Below, piece by piece: positions 42,799 through 51,495 of a stretch of DNA of 64,000 nt. A program made the position numbers and the translations under genes. The notes beneath the pieces were generated by a model. That model was not told the DNA's origin. It saw only the letters and a list, made by a program, of their open reading frames with translations, and did not search any database. The DNA is taken from contig NZ_WUEK01000001.1 in the NCBI RefSeq assembly GCF_009823805.1, forward strand, positions 18,627 to 82,626. The letters are read 5' to 3'. Positions within the stretch are counted from its first letter, which is position 1. Each line of letters begins with the position of its first letter. The DNA comes from Nocardioides flavescens (lineage in GTDB: Bacteria; Actinomycetota; Actinomycetes; Propionibacteriales; Nocardioidaceae).

Positions 42799-43318
42799 CG
42801 AGGCGGGACTCGTCCCGGTCGTCGTCGGTCTCGTCGCCGGTCTCGTCGTCGGCCTCGTCGTCGAGCTCGTCCTCGTCGTCGGCGACCCGCGGCTTCTTGT
42901 ACGGGTCCTCCCCGCCGGCGTACGACGAGCCGCGGCGCGCCGCGACCTCCTCGTCGAGCGCGCGGGCCTTGGCCAGCACCTCGTCGAGGTGCCGGGCCGA
43001 CTCCGGCAGGGCGTCGGGGACGAACTCGAGGGTCGGGACGTGCCGCATCCCGAGCTGCTTGCCGACCTCGGAGCGCAGCAGGCCCTTGGCCGACTCGAGC
43101 GCCGCGGCGGTGGCGGCCATCGCCTCCTCGTCGGAGACCTGCCCGCTGGCCCCGGCGAGCACGGTGTAGAAGATCGTGGCCTGCTGGGTGTCACCCGAGA
43201 CCCGCACGTCGGTCACCGTGACGAACCCGAGCCGCGGGTCCTTGATCCGCCGCTCGAGCATCTCGGCGACGATGATCTGGATCCGGTCGGCGATCTTGCG
43301 CACGCGAGGACTGGCCAT
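42791..43318 (-). CDS. rbfA: Ribosome-binding factor A
   Basis: 175 residues. RbfA helps mature the 30S subunit, binding near helix 1 of 16S rRNA. Conserved sequence is [40 protein letters not shown] and [20 protein letters not shown]. The last 45 residues are a highly acidic Asp/Glu tail ([20 protein letters not shown]) longer than in E. coli RbfA but common in actinobacteria. It is separated from infB by a 233-base hairpin-rich gap. Confidence 0.95.
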   Translation of the reverse strand: MASPRVRKIADRIQIIVAEMLERRIKDPRLGFVTVTDVRVSGDTQQATIFYTVLAGASGQVSDEEAMAATAAALESAKGLLRSEVGKQLGMRHVPTLEFVPDALPESARHLDEVLAKARALDEEVAARRGSSYAGGEDPYKKPRVADDEDELDDEADDETGDETDDDRDESRLDG

Positions 43319-43351
43319 GACTACTTCCTTACTGGCCTGCGGCCGGCAGCC

Positions 43352-43559
43352 ACCGCATGTCGTGCGGTCGATCCACCATGCCGTGGATGGGACTGGACCC
43401 GCGGTCGACGGGCTGACGCGCGCTGGCGCAGCCAGCCCGCCAGACCGCGAGCGGAGCGAGCTTGGTCTGGCGGAACAGCAGGGCAGCCCGGCGAAGCCGG
43501 ACGATGCCCTTGTGCGCCGCAGGCGGCGAAGCCGCCTGCGGCGCGGGAGCGTCAGCTCC
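43352..43559 (-). repeat. Run of perfect hairpins between infB and rbfA
   Basis: The gap 43319-43551 is nearly all stem-loops: ACCGCA/TGCGGT (43352-43368), ATCCAC/GTGGAT (43371-43388), GCTGGC/GCCAGC (43422-43436) and CCGCCAGACC/GGTCTGGCGG (43437-43473). These are followed by a perfect 14-bp stem GCGCCGCAGGCGGC/GCCGCCTGCGGCGC with a GAA loop (43514-43544), and GGAGC/GCTCC (43546-43559) spanning the infB stop. No gene is seen. Confidence 0.8.
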
Positions 43560-46428
43560 GGGGGATCTCACGCATCTCGAAGGCCTCGACGATGTCGCCC
43601 TCGCGGATGTCCTGGAAGTTGCGCAGGACCAGACCGCACTCGAAGCCCTCGCGGACCTCGCTGGCGTCGTCACGCTCGCGCTTGAGCGAGGCGAGGTCGA
43701 GGTTGTCCGCCACGACGGAACCGTCGCGGATGACGCGCACCTTGGCGTTGCGACGGATCGTGCCGCTGGTGACCATGCAGCCCGCGATGTTGCCGATCTT
43801 GGACGAGCGGAAGATCGCACGGATCTCCGCCTGACCCAGGGTCGACTCCTCGTACTCCGGCTTGAGCATGCCCTTGAGCGCGGCCTCGATCTCGTCGATG
43901 GCCTGGTAGATCACCGAGTAGTAGCGGATCTCCACACCCTCGCGCTCGGCCAGCTCCGTCGCCTTGCCCTGCGGGCGGACGTTGAAGCCGATGATGATCG
44001 CGTCGGAGGCCGCGGCCAGGTCGACGTTGGTCTCGGTGATCGCACCGACACCGCGGTCGATGACGCGGATGCCCACGTCGTCGCCCACGTCGATCTGGGA
44101 CAGGGCGTCCTCGAGCGCCTCGACCGAACCGGACACGTCGCCCTTGAGGATGAGGTTGAGCTCCTGGCTCTCGCCCTTCTCCATGGAGGCCATGAAGTCC
44201 TCGAGGGTGCGACGCACGCGGCGCTTGGCCTGCATGGCGGCACGCTCGCGCGACTCGCGCTTCTCGGCGATCTGACGGGCCATGCGGTCGTCCTCGACCG
44301 CGAGGAACGTCTGACCGGCGCCCGGCACCGCGGTGAGTCCGAGGACCATCGCGGGACGACCTGGGTCGGCCTCGTCGATGTTGGCGCCGTGCTCGTCGAG
44401 CATCGCCCGCACGCGGCCGTAGCCGGCGCCGGCGACGATCGAGTCGCCGACCCGCAGCGTGCCGCGCTGCACCAGGACGGTCGCGACGGGGCCGCGACCG
44501 CGGTCGAGGTGGGCCTCGACCACGATGCCCTGCGCGTCCTGCTTGGGGTTGGCCCGCAGGTCGAGCGAGGCGTCGGCGGTCAGGACGATCGCCTCGAGCA
44601 GCTTGTCGAGGTTGAGCTCGGACTTGGCCGAGACGTCGACGAACATCGCGTCGCCGCCGTACTCCTCGGGCACGAGGCCGTACTCCGTGAGCTGGCCGCG
44701 GACCTTCGTCGGGTCGGAGTCGGGCTTGTCGATCTTGTTGACCGCGACCACGATCGGGACGCCGGCGGCCTTGGCGTGGTTGAGCGCCTCGACCGTCTGC
44801 GGCATGACGCCGTCGTCGGCCGCGACCACCAGGACCGCGATGTCGGACTGCTGCGAACCACGGGCACGCATGGCGGTGAACGCCTCGTGACCCGGGGTGT
44901 CGATGAAGGTGATCCGGCGCTCGCTGTCGTCGACCTCGGCGGTGACCTGGTAGGCACCGATGTGCTGCGTGATGCCACCGGCCTCCTTGTCCACGACGTT
45001 GGCCTGACGGATCGCGTCGAGGAGCTTGGTCTTGCCGTGGTCGACGTGACCCATGACGGTCACGACCGGCGGACGGAAGACGAGGTCGGACTCGTCGCCC
45101 TCGTCCTCACCGAAGTCGATGCTGAACGACTCGAGCAGCTCGCGGTCCTCGTCCTCGGGCGAGACGACCTCGACGACGTAGTTGAGCTCCTCACCGAGCA
45201 GCTCGAGCACCGCGTCGTTGACCGACTCGGTCGCCGTGACCATCTCGCCGAGGCTGAACAGCATCTGCACGAGCTGGGCCGCGTCGACGCCGATGCGCTC
45301 GGCGAAGTCGGTGAGGCTGGCGCCGCGGGGCAGACGGACGGTCTCGCCGTTGCCCTTGCGGACGCGCACGCCGCCGATCGACGGGGCCTCCATCGCCTCG
45401 AACTCCTGGCGACGTGCCCGCTTCGACTTGCGACCGCGACGCGAGGGGCCGCCGGGGCGACCGAACGCACCCTGCGTGGTGCCGCGCTGGCCGGGGCCAC
45501 GACCGCCGCCGGGACGACCGGCGAAGCCGCCGGGGCGACCCGGGGCGCCGGCGCCGGCACCCGGACGACCGGGCGCACCGCGACCGGGGGCGCCGGGGCG
45601 ACCGGGACCGCCACCGGGACCGCGACCACCGGGGCCGGGACGACCGCCGGGACCCTGACCGAACGCGGCCGGGGACTTCGGCATCATCGCCGGGTTGGGG
45701 CGCGGCATGCCCGGGCGACCGCCCGGCATGGGCGGACGCGGCGGACGGTCCGCGCCGGCACCGGTCGGGGTGCCGGTGCCCGCGTCGGCGCCGCCCTCGG
45801 GGGCGGGACGCTGCGGGGCGGGACGACGGCCCATGCCCTGGCTGGACGCGAACGGGTTGTTGCCCGGACGCGGGGCACCGGGGCGACCGACGGGACGCGG
45901 GGCCGGGGGCTTCGGCGAGCCGGACGGCGCGCCTCCGGTGCCGCCGGGGGCCTCAGGGGCCTTCGGAGCGGCCGGGGCCGCCGGAGCGGCCGGGGCCGCG
46001 GAGGCCGCGGGGGCGGCAGGCGCGGCGGGCTGGGCCTTCGGCGGAGCCTTGGGGCCGGGCTTCGGCGCGGCCGGACCCGGGCGGGGCGCGGACGGAGCCG
46101 AGGGCTGCGCGGCGGCGGGTGCCGCCGGAGCGGGAGCCGAGGCGGCGGGGGCGGCCGGTGCCTGGGCGGCAGGGGCGGCCGGAGCCGGAGCAGCGGGGGC
46201 GGCCTTCGCAGCGGGCGCCTGGGGCGCGGGCGCGGCGGGGGCCGGGGCGGAGGGGCTGGCAGCCTTGAGCTGCTCGCCGTACTCCTTCTTGAACCTCATC
46301 TCGACGGGGAGCTCGACGGTCGAGGAGGGCGACTTGACGAACTCGCCCATCTCCTTGAGCTTCTCGAGGACGAACTTGCTGTCCACGTTGTACTGCTTGG
46401 CGAGTTCGTGAACTCGGGTCTTGGCCAC
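43552..46428 (-). CDS. infB: Translation initiation factor IF-2
   Basis: 958 residues. IF-2 is the GTPase that brings initiator tRNA to the ribosome. An N-terminal [13 protein letters not shown] domain ([20 protein letters not shown]) is followed by about 280 residues of Ala/Pro, then Gly/Arg/Pro-rich linker, typical of high-GC actinobacteria. G1 is [21 protein letters not shown]3 [17 protein letters not shown] and G4 [14 protein letters not shown]. The C-terminal domains end [20 protein letters not shown]. It belongs to the rimP-nusA-ylxR-infB-rbfA-truB order. Confidence 0.97.
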   Translation of the reverse strand: MAKTRVHELAKQYNVDSKFVLEKLKEMGEFVKSPSSTVELPVEMRFKKEYGEQLKAASPSAPAPAAPAPQAPAAKAAPAAPAPAAPAAQAPAAPAASAPAPAAPAAAQPSAPSAPRPGPAAPKPGPKAPPKAQPAAPAAPAASAAPAAPAAPAAPKAPEAPGGTGGAPSGSPKPPAPRPVGRPGAPRPGNNPFASSQGMGRRPAPQRPAPEGGADAGTGTPTGAGADRPPRPPMPGGRPGMPRPNPAMMPKSPAAFGQGPGGRPGPGGRGPGGGPGRPGAPGRGAPGRPGAGAGAPGRPGGFAGRPGGGRGPGQRGTTQGAFGRPGGPSRRGRKSKRARRQEFEAMEAPSIGGVRVRKGNGETVRLPRGASLTDFAERIGVDAAQLVQMLFSLGEMVTATESVNDAVLELLGEELNYVVEVVSPEDEDRELLESFSIDFGEDEGDESDLVFRPPVVTVMGHVDHGKTKLLDAIRQANVVDKEAGGITQHIGAYQVTAEVDDSERRITFIDTPGHEAFTAMRARGSQQSDIAVLVVAADDGVMPQTVEALNHAKAAGVPIVVAVNKIDKPDSDPTKVRGQLTEYGLVPEEYGGDAMFVDVSAKSELNLDKLLEAIVLTADASLDLRANPKQDAQGIVVEAHLDRGRGPVATVLVQRGTLRVGDSIVAGAGYGRVRAMLDEHGANIDEADPGRPAMVLGLTAVPGAGQTFLAVEDDRMARQIAEKRESRERAAMQAKRRVRRTLEDFMASMEKGESQELNLILKGDVSGSVEALEDALSQIDVGDDVGIRVIDRGVGAITETNVDLAAASDAIIIGFNVRPQGKATELAEREGVEIRYYSVIYQAIDEIEAALKGMLKPEYEESTLGQAEIRAIFRSSKIGNIAGCMVTSGTIRRNAKVRVIRDGSVVADNLDLASLKRERDDASEVREGFECGLVLRNFQDIREGDIVEAFEMREIPRS

Positions 46429-46536
46429 AATTCTCCTTCTGGCCTCGAGACCCGGTCCCGTGCTCGGAGGAGCTCAGGGGGCGCTGCGAAGCCGTTAGCG
46501 GTTGTGCAAACTCATCGGGAAGTACTCATCGAGTGC

Positions 46537-46905
46537 TCATGAGCTGCTGCTCCAGCCTTCTGTTCGGTCTTCGGTGGGGTGGTGCGACGTCCGGTCGTGC
46601 GGTGCTGCGGGTCGTGCCGACTCGAGCCGGGCGACGTGCTCGCCCACTGCCGTGCTGGTGAGCCCGCCCGGTCCTGCCGGTCCGGTGAACCGCAGGGCCC
46701 GGCCGAACGCCTTGCGACGCACGGCGAGCTCGTAGCACGTGGTCGTGGGGTGCAGGTGCGCCCCACGGCCGGGTGCGGTGCCGCGCGGATCGGGCACGAC
46801 GGCCGGGTGGCCCTCACTGTCCGAGCCGACGGTGACCCGCACCAGCTCTCGCTTGGCGGCGCGCTCGCGGCACCCGACACAGGTCCGGACCGGTTCGCTC
46901 GCCAC
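46537..46905 (-). CDS. ylxR: YlxR family RNA-binding protein (DUF448)
   Basis: 122 residues. The YlxR core is VRTCVGCRERAAKRELVRVT, then DPRGTAPGRGAHLHPTTTCY and ELAVRRKAFGRAL. YlxR (RnpM) binds RNase P RNA in Bacillus; in actinobacteria its role is less clear. The C-terminal 35 residues are Ser/Thr/His-rich and unconserved. The start is GTG at 46905. It normally follows nusA directly; here a hydrolase gene and a repeat array lie between. Confidence 0.92.
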   Translation of the reverse strand: MASEPVRTCVGCRERAAKRELVRVTVGSDSEGHPAVVPDPRGTAPGRGAHLHPTTTCYELAVRRKAFGRALRFTGPAGPGGLTSTAVGEHVARLESARPAAPHDRTSHHPTEDRTEGWSSSS

Positions 46906-47004
46906 CGAGGGTCAACTCTACCGCTCTCCGGCTCTGTTCCCGAACCGGGCGGCCCCGGCCGCTGTCCGCGGCAGGGGCTCATGGCCGGCGTGGGGCCACC
47001 CCGT

Positions 47005-47113
47005 GCGGTAGTCACCGACGTTCCGGGGCCTTGAAGAGGTCTCTCATGCCCCAGAACGTCGGTGACTACCGCACGAACGTCGGTGACTACCGCACGAACG
47101 TCGGTGACTACCG
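47005..47113. repeat. Second GGTAGTCACCGACGTTC array
   Basis: GCGGTAGTCACCGACGTTC (47005-47023) faces GAACGTCGGTGACTACCGC (47054-47072) as a perfect 19-bp stem, extended by GGGGC/GCCCC after one mismatch. The right arm is then repeated directly at 47075 and 47096, a 21-base period. It matches the 17.1-kb element. It lies after the hydrolase gene and before ylxR on the minus strand, so it may end the upstream transcript within the operon. Confidence 0.88.
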
Positions 47114-47150
47114 ACAGGACGACACCCCCAAGGGGCATCGAGGGATCAGC

Positions 47151-47930
47151 TCAGCGGCCAGTCAGCCGGACGAGCTCGGACCACAGACGGGTGCCGAGGG
47201 CGGCGTCGGCCGCGGGGGTGCCGCCGTGGACGAGGCGGGCGGGCTGGGGCGTCTCCCCGGGCAGCAGGACCCGGTGCCCGGCGGCCGGCTCGTGGAGGGC
47301 GACCGTGTCCAGGCCGTACGCCGCACGCCGGCGGGCGATCTCGTCGGCGTACGCCCCGGCGGGCCAGAGTCGGTCGTCGCCGCCCGAGCTCAGGACCACC
47401 TCGCCCGCGATCCGCTCGACCGGGATGCGCGCCGCGGGGACGCGGTCGGCGAAGCGGGCGAGGGCCGAGTGGTACTGCCCGACGTACTCCGGCGGGTCGG
47501 TCGGCGGCACCCAGTCGTCGTCGTAGGGCACGAAGGGCAGCGGCTCGCCGCCGCGCGTCCACGACGAGGTCTGCGGACGCCGGTCCGACAGAGCGGCCCA
47601 CACGACGTGCGAGGGCGAGACCGCGACCACCGCGTCCACCTCGGCGTGGAGGCTGCCGAGCAGCAGAGCGGCCTCCGCCCCGCGGGAGGTGCCGAGCACG
47701 ACGAGCCGGTCGCACCGCTCGTGCAGCCAGGCCAGCGGCTCCTCGAAGGACTCCAGGGGCACCCGGTCCAGGACGAGGTCGAACCAGCGGTAGGACAGCG
47801 CCGTCACGTCGAGGCCGGCGGCGAGCACGTCGCAACGCTGGCGCTCGACCCGGCCGCTGGAGCCGGACAGCACCAGGACCCCGGTGCGGCCGGCGCCGGC
47901 GAGGTGGGCGTCAGTCCCGGGGGGCTTCAT
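47151..47930 (-). CDS. Alpha/beta hydrolase, acyl-CoA thioesterase/BAAT-like
   Basis: 259 residues. The nucleophile elbow is Ser82 in [17 protein letters not shown] likely acid Asp lies in [20 protein letters not shown] and a His in [15 protein letters not shown], completing a triad. The ordering resembles the C-terminal domain of bile acid-CoA:amino acid N-acyltransferase/acyl-CoA thioesterases. Substrate unknown. Its ATG lies 20 bases inside the end of nusA, so it is translated with that operon, an unusual guest between nusA and ylxR. Confidence 0.82.
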   Translation of the reverse strand: MKPPGTDAHLAGAGRTGVLVLSGSSGRVERQRCDVLAAGLDVTALSYRWFDLVLDRVPLESFEEPLAWLHERCDRLVVLGTSRGAEAALLLGSLHAEVDAVVAVSPSHVVWAALSDRRPQTSSWTRGGEPLPFVPYDDDWVPPTDPPEYVGQYHSALARFADRVPAARIPVERIAGEVVLSSGGDDRLWPAGAYADEIARRRAAYGLDTVALHEPAAGHRVLLPGETPQPARLVHGGTPAADAALGTRLWSELVRLTGR

Positions 47931-48885
47931 CCGAGCGGATGTCGATGCGCCAGCCGGTGAGGCGGGCGGCGAGGCGGGCGTTCTGGCCCTCCTTGCCGAT
48001 GGCGAGCGACAGCTGGAAGTCGGGCACCACGACGCGCGCCGAGCGCGCGGCGAGGTCGACGATCTCGACCGAGCTGACCCGGGCGGGCGAGAGCGCGTGG
48101 GCCACGAGCTCGGCGGGGTCCTCGGACCAGTCGACGATGTCGATCTTCTCGCCGTGCAGCTCGGCCATCACGTTGCGCACCCGCTGGCCCATCGGGCCGA
48201 TGCAGGCGCCCTTGGCGTTGACGCCCGGCACGGTCGAGTGCACCGCGATCTTGGTGCGGTGGCCGGCCTCGCGGGCGATGCCGGCGATCTCGACGGTGCC
48301 GTCGGCGATCTCGGGGACCTCGAGGGCGAACAGCTTCTTCACCAGGTTGGGGTGGCTGCGCGACAGCGTGATCTGGGGGCCGCGCATCCCCTTGCGCACC
48401 GAGAAGACCAAGCACTTGATGCGGGTGCCGTGGGAGTAGACCTCGCCGGGCACGCGCTCGGCCACGGGCAGCAGCGCCTCCACCTTGCCGAGGTCGATCA
48501 TCACGTCGTCGGGGTTGCGGCCCTGCTGGATGACCCCGGAGATCACGTCGCCCTCCTTGCCGGAGAACTCACCGAACCGGATGTCGTCCTCGGCGTCGCG
48601 CAGGCGCTGCAGCATGATCTGCTTCGCGGTCGTCGCGGCGATGCGGCCGAAGTCGGCGGGGGTGTCCTCGGACTCCCCGACCTTGGTGCCGTCCTCGTCG
48701 AGCTCGGTGGCGAAGACCGTCACGTGCCCCGACTTGCGGTCGAGCACGACACGGGCCTGCTCGGCGGCGCCGGGCGTCTTCTGGTACGCCGTCAGGAGGG
48801 CCTGCTCGATCGCCTCGACCAGCACGTCGAAGGAGATCTCCTTCTCCCGCTCGAGGGTGCGCAGGATGCTCATGTCGATGTCCAC
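47911..48885 (-). CDS. nusA: Transcription termination/antitermination factor NusA
   Basis: 324 residues, the short actinobacterial form without the C-terminal acidic repeats of E. coli NusA. The N-terminal polymerase-binding domain contains [20 protein letters not shown]. The S1 domain lies near [20 protein letters not shown]. The KH domains contain [20 protein letters not shown] and [20 protein letters not shown]. It modulates pausing and termination. It starts one base after the rimP stop. Confidence 0.96.
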   Translation of the reverse strand: MDIDMSILRTLEREKEISFDVLVEAIEQALLTAYQKTPGAAEQARVVLDRKSGHVTVFATELDEDGTKVGESEDTPADFGRIAATTAKQIMLQRLRDAEDDIRFGEFSGKEGDVISGVIQQGRNPDDVMIDLGKVEALLPVAERVPGEVYSHGTRIKCLVFSVRKGMRGPQITLSRSHPNLVKKLFALEVPEIADGTVEIAGIAREAGHRTKIAVHSTVPGVNAKGACIGPMGQRVRNVMAELHGEKIDIVDWSEDPAELVAHALSPARVSSVEIVDLAARSARVVVPDFQLSLAIGKEGQNARLAARLTGWRIDIRSDEAPRD

Positions 48886-48886
48886 G

Positions 48887-49402
48887 TCAGGACTCCTCTC
48901 CTTCGACGGCCGCCTCGTCGTCGTCGCGGCCCTTGCGGTTGAACTCGATCTGCACCAGCGCCTTGGCGACCTCGTCGTAGGCGACCTCGCGCCGGGTGCC
49001 GTCGCTCTCGACCAGCAACGTGGCGGCGCGGTCGTCGGAGCCGACGACGCGCCCGGTCACCGACGTGCCGTCGGTGAGCTGGACGGCGACGAGCCGGTCG
49101 GCGTTGCGACGCCAGTGGCGCGGGAGGGTGAGCGGTCGGTCGACGCCGCGGGAGGTCACCTCGAGGGTGTAGGGCTGCTCCCCCATGACGTCGCCGGCGT
49201 CGAGGGTGTCAGAGACGACCCGGGTGGCCTCGGCGACGTCGTCGAGGGTGACGCCGCGGTCGCCGTCGACGGCGACCCGCAGGACCCGGCGCTTGCCGGC
49301 GGGAGTGATCTCGACCGCCTCGACGTCGAGGCCGAGCGGGGTCAGGGCGGGGACCAGCTCCTGCTCGATCCGGTCACGGAGCTCGTCTGCTCGACCAGCC
49401 AC
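48887..49402 (-). CDS. rimP: Ribosome maturation factor RimP
   Basis: 171 residues. RimP assists 30S assembly. Conserved segments are [40 protein letters not shown] and [20 protein letters not shown], the last being the SPG/SRGxDRPL signature. The C-terminal Sm-like domain is followed by an acidic tail. The GTG at 49402 has a good GGAGG upstream. It is the first gene of the nusA-infB operon, divergent from a lipoprotein gene across 160 bases. Confidence 0.95.
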   Translation of the reverse strand: MAGRADELRDRIEQELVPALTPLGLDVEAVEITPAGKRRVLRVAVDGDRGVTLDDVAEATRVVSDTLDAGDVMGEQPYTLEVTSRGVDRPLTLPRHWRRNADRLVAVQLTDGTSVTGRVVGSDDRAATLLVESDGTRREVAYDEVAKALVQIEFNRKGRDDDEAAVEGEES

Positions 49403-49562
49403 GGCGGGTCCTCCCTCTGCTGTTGTGGGTGCTGCTGTGCGCGTGCGGTGCGTGTTCTCGGTGCGGGGACACCTTAGCCGCGGACCGGCCCACACCCCAT
49501 CCCGACGCGGACGGCCCACGAGGACCGCGGACCGTCGGCCCCCGCGACGTAGGGTCTCGGTC

Positions 49563-50063
49563 GTGCCCGACCGTCCGCTCCTGTCCCGGCGCACGAGCCT
49601 GGCCCTGCCCGGCCTGGTCGCGCTGGGGGCGACGGCGGCGTGCGACGTCGACGACCTGCGCCCGCCGCAGGACGACCCGACCCCCTCCGCTGCGGCGTCG
49701 GCGAGCCCGACGGGCGCCCCCGGTGGCGACACCGCGGTGGTCGAGGAGGTCGTCGCCGCGCTCGACGCCGTGCTGGCCCAGCTGCTGGCCGCGCGCAGCG
49801 TGCCCGCCCAGCGGGCGGCGGTCGTCCCGCTGCTGCGCGCGCACCGCCGGCACGTCGAGGCGCTCGACGCCACGTCCCGGGCCACGCCGAGCCCGACCCC
49901 GGTGTCCGTGGAGCAGGTGCGGGCGCAGGAGCTCGCGCTGCGCGGCTCGCTCGTCGACTCCGCGGGGCGGGCCGAGAGCGGCGCGCTGGCCCGGCTGCTG
50001 GCCTCGATGGCAGCCTCCGTCGACCAGCACCTCGCCGTCCTGCCCACCGGAGGTGCCCGGTGA
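49563..50063 (+). CDS. Putative lipoprotein, helical
   Basis: 166 residues. The N-terminus has RR followed by a hydrophobic stretch and a lipobox-like GATAAC, so it is probably exported and lipid-anchored. A Pro/Ser/Ala linker leads to helices (VVEEVVAALDAVLAQLLAAR, VPLLRAHRRHVEALDATSRA) reminiscent of ferritin-like bundles. The family is not recognised with certainty. It ends in a GTGA overlap with the DUF4439 gene, so the two are co-translated and may act together. The GTG at 49563 gives the signal peptide its normal place. Confidence 0.78.
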   Translation: MPDRPLLSRRTSLALPGLVALGATAACDVDDLRPPQDDPTPSAAASASPTGAPGGDTAVVEEVVAALDAVLAQLLAARSVPAQRAAVVPLLRAHRRHVEALDATSRATPSPTPVSVEQVRAQELALRGSLVDSAGRAESGALARLLASMAASVDQHLAVLPTGGAR

Positions 50064-50506
50064 GCGGGTCCGGCACCGAGGTCGACGCCCTGCAGACCAC
50101 CCTGGCCGCCGAGCACGCGGCCGTCTGGCTCTACGGCCTGCTGGGCGCCCGGACCTCGCAGTCCGCCGAGGCCGGCCTCTACACCGCCGTCCGTGCGGCG
50201 TACGACGCGCACCGCGAGCGCCGCGACGCCCTCACCGGCGACATCGCCTCACTGGGCGCCTCCCCTGTGGGCTCGGCACCGGCCTACACACCGCCCGCGG
50301 GCCTCGACACCGCCGCGGGTCGCGCGAGCGCCGCGCTCGTCGTCGAGCGCTCGTGCGCCGAGACCTACGCCGCCCTGGTCGGCTCGACGACCGGCGAGCG
50401 ACGTACGCGCGCCGTGGGCATGCTCGCCGACGCGGCGGTGCGCGAGCTGTCCTTCGGCGGCGAGCCCGAGGCGTTCCCCGGGCTGCCCTCCGACTCGCTC
50501 TCCTGA
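50060..50506 (+). CDS. DUF4439 ferritin-like protein
   Basis: 148 residues. Helical, with DALQTTLAAEHAAVWLYGLL, then RAAYDAHRERRDALTGDIAS and VVERSCAETYAALVGSTTGE. The repeated E/H positions (EHAAVWLYG, YDAHRERRD) suit a ferritin-like four-helix bundle, the assignment given to DUF4439. Whether metal is bound is unknown. No signal peptide. The pair lies divergently next to rimP, as often in actinobacteria. Confidence 0.82.
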   Translation: MSGSGTEVDALQTTLAAEHAAVWLYGLLGARTSQSAEAGLYTAVRAAYDAHRERRDALTGDIASLGASPVGSAPAYTPPAGLDTAAGRASAALVVERSCAETYAALVGSTTGERRTRAVGMLADAAVRELSFGGEPEAFPGLPSDSLS

Positions 50507-50540
50507 GGCGGTCGAGCGGGCAACCGCGGGAGAGAGGACG

Positions 50541-50735
50541 GCGGTCCGTGAGCGAGCCGGCTACGGGGGAATCCCGAGATGGACACCCGGAGCTGACGGG
50601 CTCACGGACCGCAGGGCGAGTAGCTGCCTCCCGAGAAGCAGGCGCCTCTGTCGTCCTGTGCACGAGTCTGCAGGACCCGACGACCCGACGGCGAGCCAGC
50701 GGCATCTGCACAAGTCTGCATTGCAAGAACCTGCA
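50541..50735. repeat. Inverted repeat and TGCA-N6-TGCA elements
   Basis: The 274-base gap 50507-50780 holds no gene. GCGGTCCGTGAGC (50541-50553) pairs perfectly with GCTCACGGACCGC (50600-50612) around a 46-base loop that has its own CGGG/CCCG hairpin. Further on are TGCACGAGTCTGCA (50659-50672), TGCACAAGTCTGCA (50707-50720) and TGCAAGAACCTGCA (50722-50735). The first part may end the DUF4439 transcript and the convergent HAD transcript. Confidence 0.7.
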
Positions 50736-50780
50736 GAAGTGGACGCCCCCGGGGGCATCGCCGAGCGCGACGGAGCGGGG

Positions 50781-51479
50781 TCAGTCCCAGCGGGCGAGCA
50801 CGTCGGGCAGCTCGGAGAGCGACTGCACGACGGCGTCCGGCTCACCCTCCGTGTGGCCGATCTGCACGGCGGGGATCCGGCTGTGCGGCACGTGCACGGC
50901 GCGCATCCCGGCCTGCTGGGCTCCCCACACGTCGTCGAAGAGCCGGTCGCCGACGTAGACGCACCGGCCGGGGTCGCTGACGCCGACCGCGTCCAGCGCC
51001 GCGCGGAACGCGAGCGGTGACGGCTTCGTCCACGCGATCTCACTCGTGTAGACGTCGCCGTCGATCAGGTCGAGCACACCGTCGCGCTCGAAGACCGCCT
51101 CGTGGAAGGCGCGCGGCCAGATGGTGTTGGACAGCACCCCGACCTTGCGGCCCTCGGCCCGCAGCCGCTCCCAGGTCGGGCGGACCTCGGGGTCGGTGAG
51201 CGTGTGCGGCTCCCAGAAGGCGTAGTAGTCGGCGAGCAGCGCCGGGTCGTGCTCGAGCCCCGCCTCGTCGAACAGGTCGGCCACCGTCGCGGACTGCTGG
51301 TGGTCGCGGGAGCGGCCCCAGATCGTCGCACCGGCCTCGTGCAGCAGCCGCTGCGAGACCTCGACCTCGTGCTCGGCCCCGACGACCGCCTGGGCGAGCG
51401 CCAGCGACTCGGCGTGGAAGTCGACGTCGTGCCAGGCGGTCAGCGTGCCGCCCCAGTCGAAGATGACGGCCTCGATCAC
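50781..51479 (-). CDS. HAD family hydrolase
   Basis: 232 residues. HAD motifs: I is VIFDWGGTLTAW, with Trp in place of the more usual second-position residue; II is GVLSNTIWPRAFHEAV; III/IV is CVYVGDRLFDDVWGAQQAGM with a preceding Lys in WTKPSPLAFRAALD. A helical cap lies between motifs I and II, as in subfamily I phosphatases. Substrate unknown. The GTG at 51479 has AGGAG upstream and follows proS by 16 bases, so it is probably co-transcribed with proS. Confidence 0.88.
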   Translation of the reverse strand: MIEAVIFDWGGTLTAWHDVDFHAESLALAQAVVGAEHEVEVSQRLLHEAGATIWGRSRDHQQSATVADLFDEAGLEHDPALLADYYAFWEPHTLTDPEVRPTWERLRAEGRKVGVLSNTIWPRAFHEAVFERDGVLDLIDGDVYTSEIAWTKPSPLAFRAALDAVGVSDPGRCVYVGDRLFDDVWGAQQAGMRAVHVPHSRIPAVQIGHTEGEPDAVVQSLSELPDVLARWD

Positions 51480-51495
51480 GAGCCGGCTCCTGTGC

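Noticed and set aside
43462..46542. 1,026-codon open frame opposite infB
   Set aside because: Same reason: a low-complexity shadow of IF-2 with no recognisable domain.
50541..50612. tRNA gene, from the seven-base acceptor-like pairing GCGGTCC/GGACCGC
   Set aside because: No T-loop GGTTCRA motif and no cloverleaf D or anticodon arm can be drawn.
50541..50735. c-di-AMP (ydaO) riboswitch, from GGGGGAATCCCG and GAGCTGACGG
   Set aside because: The conserved blocks are not in the right order or number, and it lies after genes rather than before one.
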